Positions 13,007 to 14,905 of a stretch of 14,905 nucleotides of DNA are shown here, piece after piece. The position numbers and the translations under genes are program-made. The first letter of the stretch is position 1. Each line of letters begins with the position of its first letter. The DNA is from an uncultured Kiloniellales bacterium (lineage in GTDB: Bacteria > Pseudomonadota > Alphaproteobacteria > Kiloniellales > JAKSDN01), in contig CALJXB010000413.1 in the NCBI GenBank assembly GCA_937974415.1, forward strand, positions 1 through 14,905, in the 5' to 3' direction. The notes beneath the pieces were generated by a model. It had not been told where the DNA came from, ran no database searches, and saw only the letters and a list, made by a program, of their open reading frames with translations.

Positions 13007-13187
13007 AGCTGTCTCCCTCGAATAGGTGTGCGCCGACACGTCGGCTGTTAGATAGTGGCTGTCGCGGCTCAAGTGAACACGGCTGCCATGCCAAATCCTG
13101 CCGCCGCAACGCCGGCGATTGTCCTGCCGCCGCTCGCCCGGCGCAAGCATCATGCCAGCCGGACCGCAGGAGCAGGCGACCCCACTG

Positions 13188-14905
13188 TCATACATCCAAG
13201 CCGGCCTTGCGAAGCCCCTCGCGGAGGTGCTCGAAGTCCCCCTCGTGCCGGTACTGACCTTCTCGTTGCCAGTGCATCTCCCACGCGGCGGGGCTATTCG
13301 GAAAGACAGCAAGGTCCTTCCGTGCCGCGTTCAGATACTCCTGGAGGGTCGCCCGCGCCTCCTCGAGACGGCCGGCCTGCGCGAGGCTCGCCGCCAGCCA
13401 TCCGCGGGCCGAAACGATCCGCGAATCTATTTGCTCCAGCATCGCAATCGCCTCGTCATAGCGGCGTAGTTCGAACAGGATCGTGCCTTTAATCCAGGGA
13501 ATCCATACGAAGCTGCAAGGATCCAGACGTTCCGCAAAATTCAAGGCATCGAGCCCGCGTTCTCCTCCGACGCAGGCTCCATAGATTGCCCGCGCCTCGA
13601 CGTCGTTGGGGTTCAGGGCGAGCGCCTTCTCGAAGTGCCGCTCTTCCTCGGAGACACGGCCGTGGCTTCGCAGGATCTCGCCGAGTTGGGCGTGCCCCAA
13701 ACTGTCCGCATCGTCCAGTGCGACGGCTTTCTGACCGAACCGGAGCGCCAGGTCCAAGGATCGCTGCGGATCCTGCGACCAACCCTGCAGGTAATCCATG
13801 TGATGGATTGCCGCCATCAGCACGTGGGCGCGCGGATTGTCTGGATCCAGCTGGATTGCCTTTTCCAGAAGCGGGCAAGCCTCCGCATTGGTCGCACGCG
13901 AGATCAGATGGTAGAGCGCTTGGGCGCGCAGGATGCAGTCGTAGGCTGTCGGATGTGTTTGTCGGTCTTGCGAAGCCCGCCGGCGATCCTCCGCTTCCAG
14001 ACGGCCGCCGATCGTCGCGGCGATGTTTTCGGTGATCTCGTCCTGGATCGCAAAGACGTCCGCCAGCTCGCGGTCGTAGCGCTCGGCCCAAACCGTCTCG
14101 CCGTCGGCCGCTTTCACCAGTTGTACGGCGACGCGCAGACGGTTTCCCGCTTTGCGCACACTCCCCTGGGCCAGATAAGCGACACCCAGGTCCCGGCCGA
14201 CATCTTGCGCTTTGATGACCCTACCCTTGAAGGTGAAGCAGGAGTCGCGGGCGATCACGAAGAGGGAGCGGAAGCGCGCCAGTTCAGCGATGATGTCCTC
14301 GGTGATACCGTCGGAGAAGTAGTCCTGCTCCGGGTCTCCCGACAGGTTGGTGAAGGGCAGCACGGCGATGGAGGGCTTGTCGGGCAGCGGCGGCGGGTCG
14401 CCTTTTCTTGGCGTTTCCATCGCAGCCGGATCCGCCGTGCTCTCCCCTGCGCCCCGGCGGATCTCGTCGACCAGCCGCTTCGTGTCCGCCTCCGGCTCGA
14501 GCCCCAGCTCGGCGCGCAGGAGCTGGCGGCAGGCCTCGTACTGCTTGACCGCGAGGCCACGATCGCCCCCCTCGGCATAGAGGCCCATGAGGGCGCGGTG
14601 CGTGTGCTCATTGAGCGGATCCAGCGCCAACAACCGGCGCGCCGTGACAACCGCCTCGCCGCCGGTTTGAGTCTCCAGGAGGCGGCCGAGCGCCGCTACG
14701 GTGCGGGCGCGCAGGCCCTCGCCTTCGACCGTTCGCCACTCCTCGAAGGCGGCATCCCGCACGTCGAGGCCGTCTAGCAGATCGCCCCGGTAGAGCTCCG
14801 CCGCCTGTGCAAGAGAGTCGGCCGTGTCTTCTTCGATCAGCCGGCCCAGCGTGACCGCATCGACCGCGACGGATCGGGGGTCGAGGCAGACCTCCTCACG
14901 CCCGC
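13188..14905 (-). CDS. BTAD / TolB(FlgO)-like / TPR regulator (partial, N-terminus missing)
   Basis: This shows 571 residues plus stop; the 5' end lies beyond the right edge. In order: a bacterial transcriptional activator (BTAD) domain at about 1-150, with SLAQAAELYRGDLLDGL and RLLALDPLNEHTHRALMGLYAEGG; a Pro-rich linker; a TolB/FlgO-N-like domain at about 178-300 beginning SIAVLPFTNLSGDPEQDYFSDG and including VRKAGNRLRVAVQLV and GETVWAERYDREL; then TPR-type helices at about 335-520. Relatives usually carry an N-terminal OmpR-type winged helix or, in related forms, a cyclase domain; here that part is not visible. It is probably a cytoplasmic, one-component regulator, as no transmembrane segment is seen in the visible part. 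The ligand and targets are unknown. A GTG at 14762 could look like a start, but the frame and the BTAD homology continue through it to the edge. Confidence 0.88.
   Translation of the reverse strand, partial: GREEVCLDPRSVAVDAVTLGRLIEEDTADSLAQAAELYRGDLLDGLDVRDAAFEEWRTVEGEGLRARTVAALGRLLETQTGGEAVVTARRLLALDPLNEHTHRALMGLYAEGGDRGLAVKQYEACRQLLRAELGLEPEADTKRLVDEIRRGAGESTADPAAMETPRKGDPPPLPDKPSIAVLPFTNLSGDPEQDYFSDGITEDIIAELARFRSLFVIARDSCFTFKGRVIKAQDVGRDLGVAYLAQGSVRKAGNRLRVAVQLVKAADGETVWAERYDRELADVFAIQDEITENIAATIGGRLEAEDRRRASQDRQTHPTAYDCILRAQALYHLISRATNAEACPLLEKAIQLDPDNPRAHVLMAAIHHMDYLQGWSQDPQRSLDLALRFGQKAVALDDADSLGHAQLGEILRSHGRVSEEERHFEKALALNPNDVEARAIYGACVGGERGLDALNFAERLDPCSFVWIPWIKGTILFELRRYDEAIAMLEQIDSRIVSARGWLAASLAQAGRLEEARATLQEYLNAARKDLAVFPNSPAAWEMHWQREGQYRHEGDFEHLREGLRKAGLDV

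Noticed and set aside
13635..14777. Plus-strand open frame of 380 codons opposite the BTAD/TPR gene
   Set aside because: Shadow of a gene with clear TolB-like and TPR content on the minus strand.

Overview
The window reads as a high-GC alphaproteobacterial chromosome segment, most likely from a Rhodospirillales-like lineage. The class-level signs are a PAS_5-type single-domain PAS protein, an IalB-like secreted protein, a DUF1127 protein, a DUF3012 lipoprotein, a long multi-PAS hybrid histidine kinase, a CtrA-type box (TTAA-N7-TTAA) and clustered GANTC sites. The placement is inferred from protein families and motifs only. No rRNA, tRNA, CRISPR array, insertion sequence or phage gene was seen.

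Layout, left to right. (1) 1-1445, minus strand: the end of an ABC uptake operon of the PotD/PotF type. A Tat-exported solute-binding protein is followed, after a 13-bp perfect hairpin, by the ATP-binding subunit, which runs off the left edge. (2) 1854-7622: a signalling block. An OmpR-type response regulator and a DUF1127 protein lie on the minus strand. Divergent from them are a periplasmic SBP_bac_3 protein and an 1131-residue membrane hybrid histidine kinase with four PAS-like domains and its own receiver. The SBP gene and the kinase gene are 45 bp apart. I infer that the binding protein feeds the kinase sensor, and that the regulator may be the DNA-binding output. (3) 7727-9829, minus strand: four small envelope proteins (a DUF3012 lipoprotein, an IalB-like protein, a one-helix membrane protein and an unknown lipoprotein), mostly separated by gaps of 90-150 bp with one longer gap. 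(4) 9940-12420: a PAS_5 protein and a divergent three-part ATPase (MshEN-like N-terminus, winged-helix-like middle, AAA+ C-terminus). They share a roughly 500-bp intergenic region with a strongly AT-rich core and a perfect CtrA-type box. (5) 12452-14905, minus strand: a secreted SYLF/Ysc84 lipid-binding protein, and a BTAD-TolB/FlgO-like-TPR regulator whose N-terminus lies beyond the right edge.

The most interesting items are the MshEN-AAA+ protein, which may be a c-di-GMP-responsive ATPase, downstream of a CtrA-type box; the SBP/hybrid-kinase/regulator block, with a tandem dyad repeat in the binding-protein leader; and an intergenic cluster of one consensus DnaA box with three GANTC sites.
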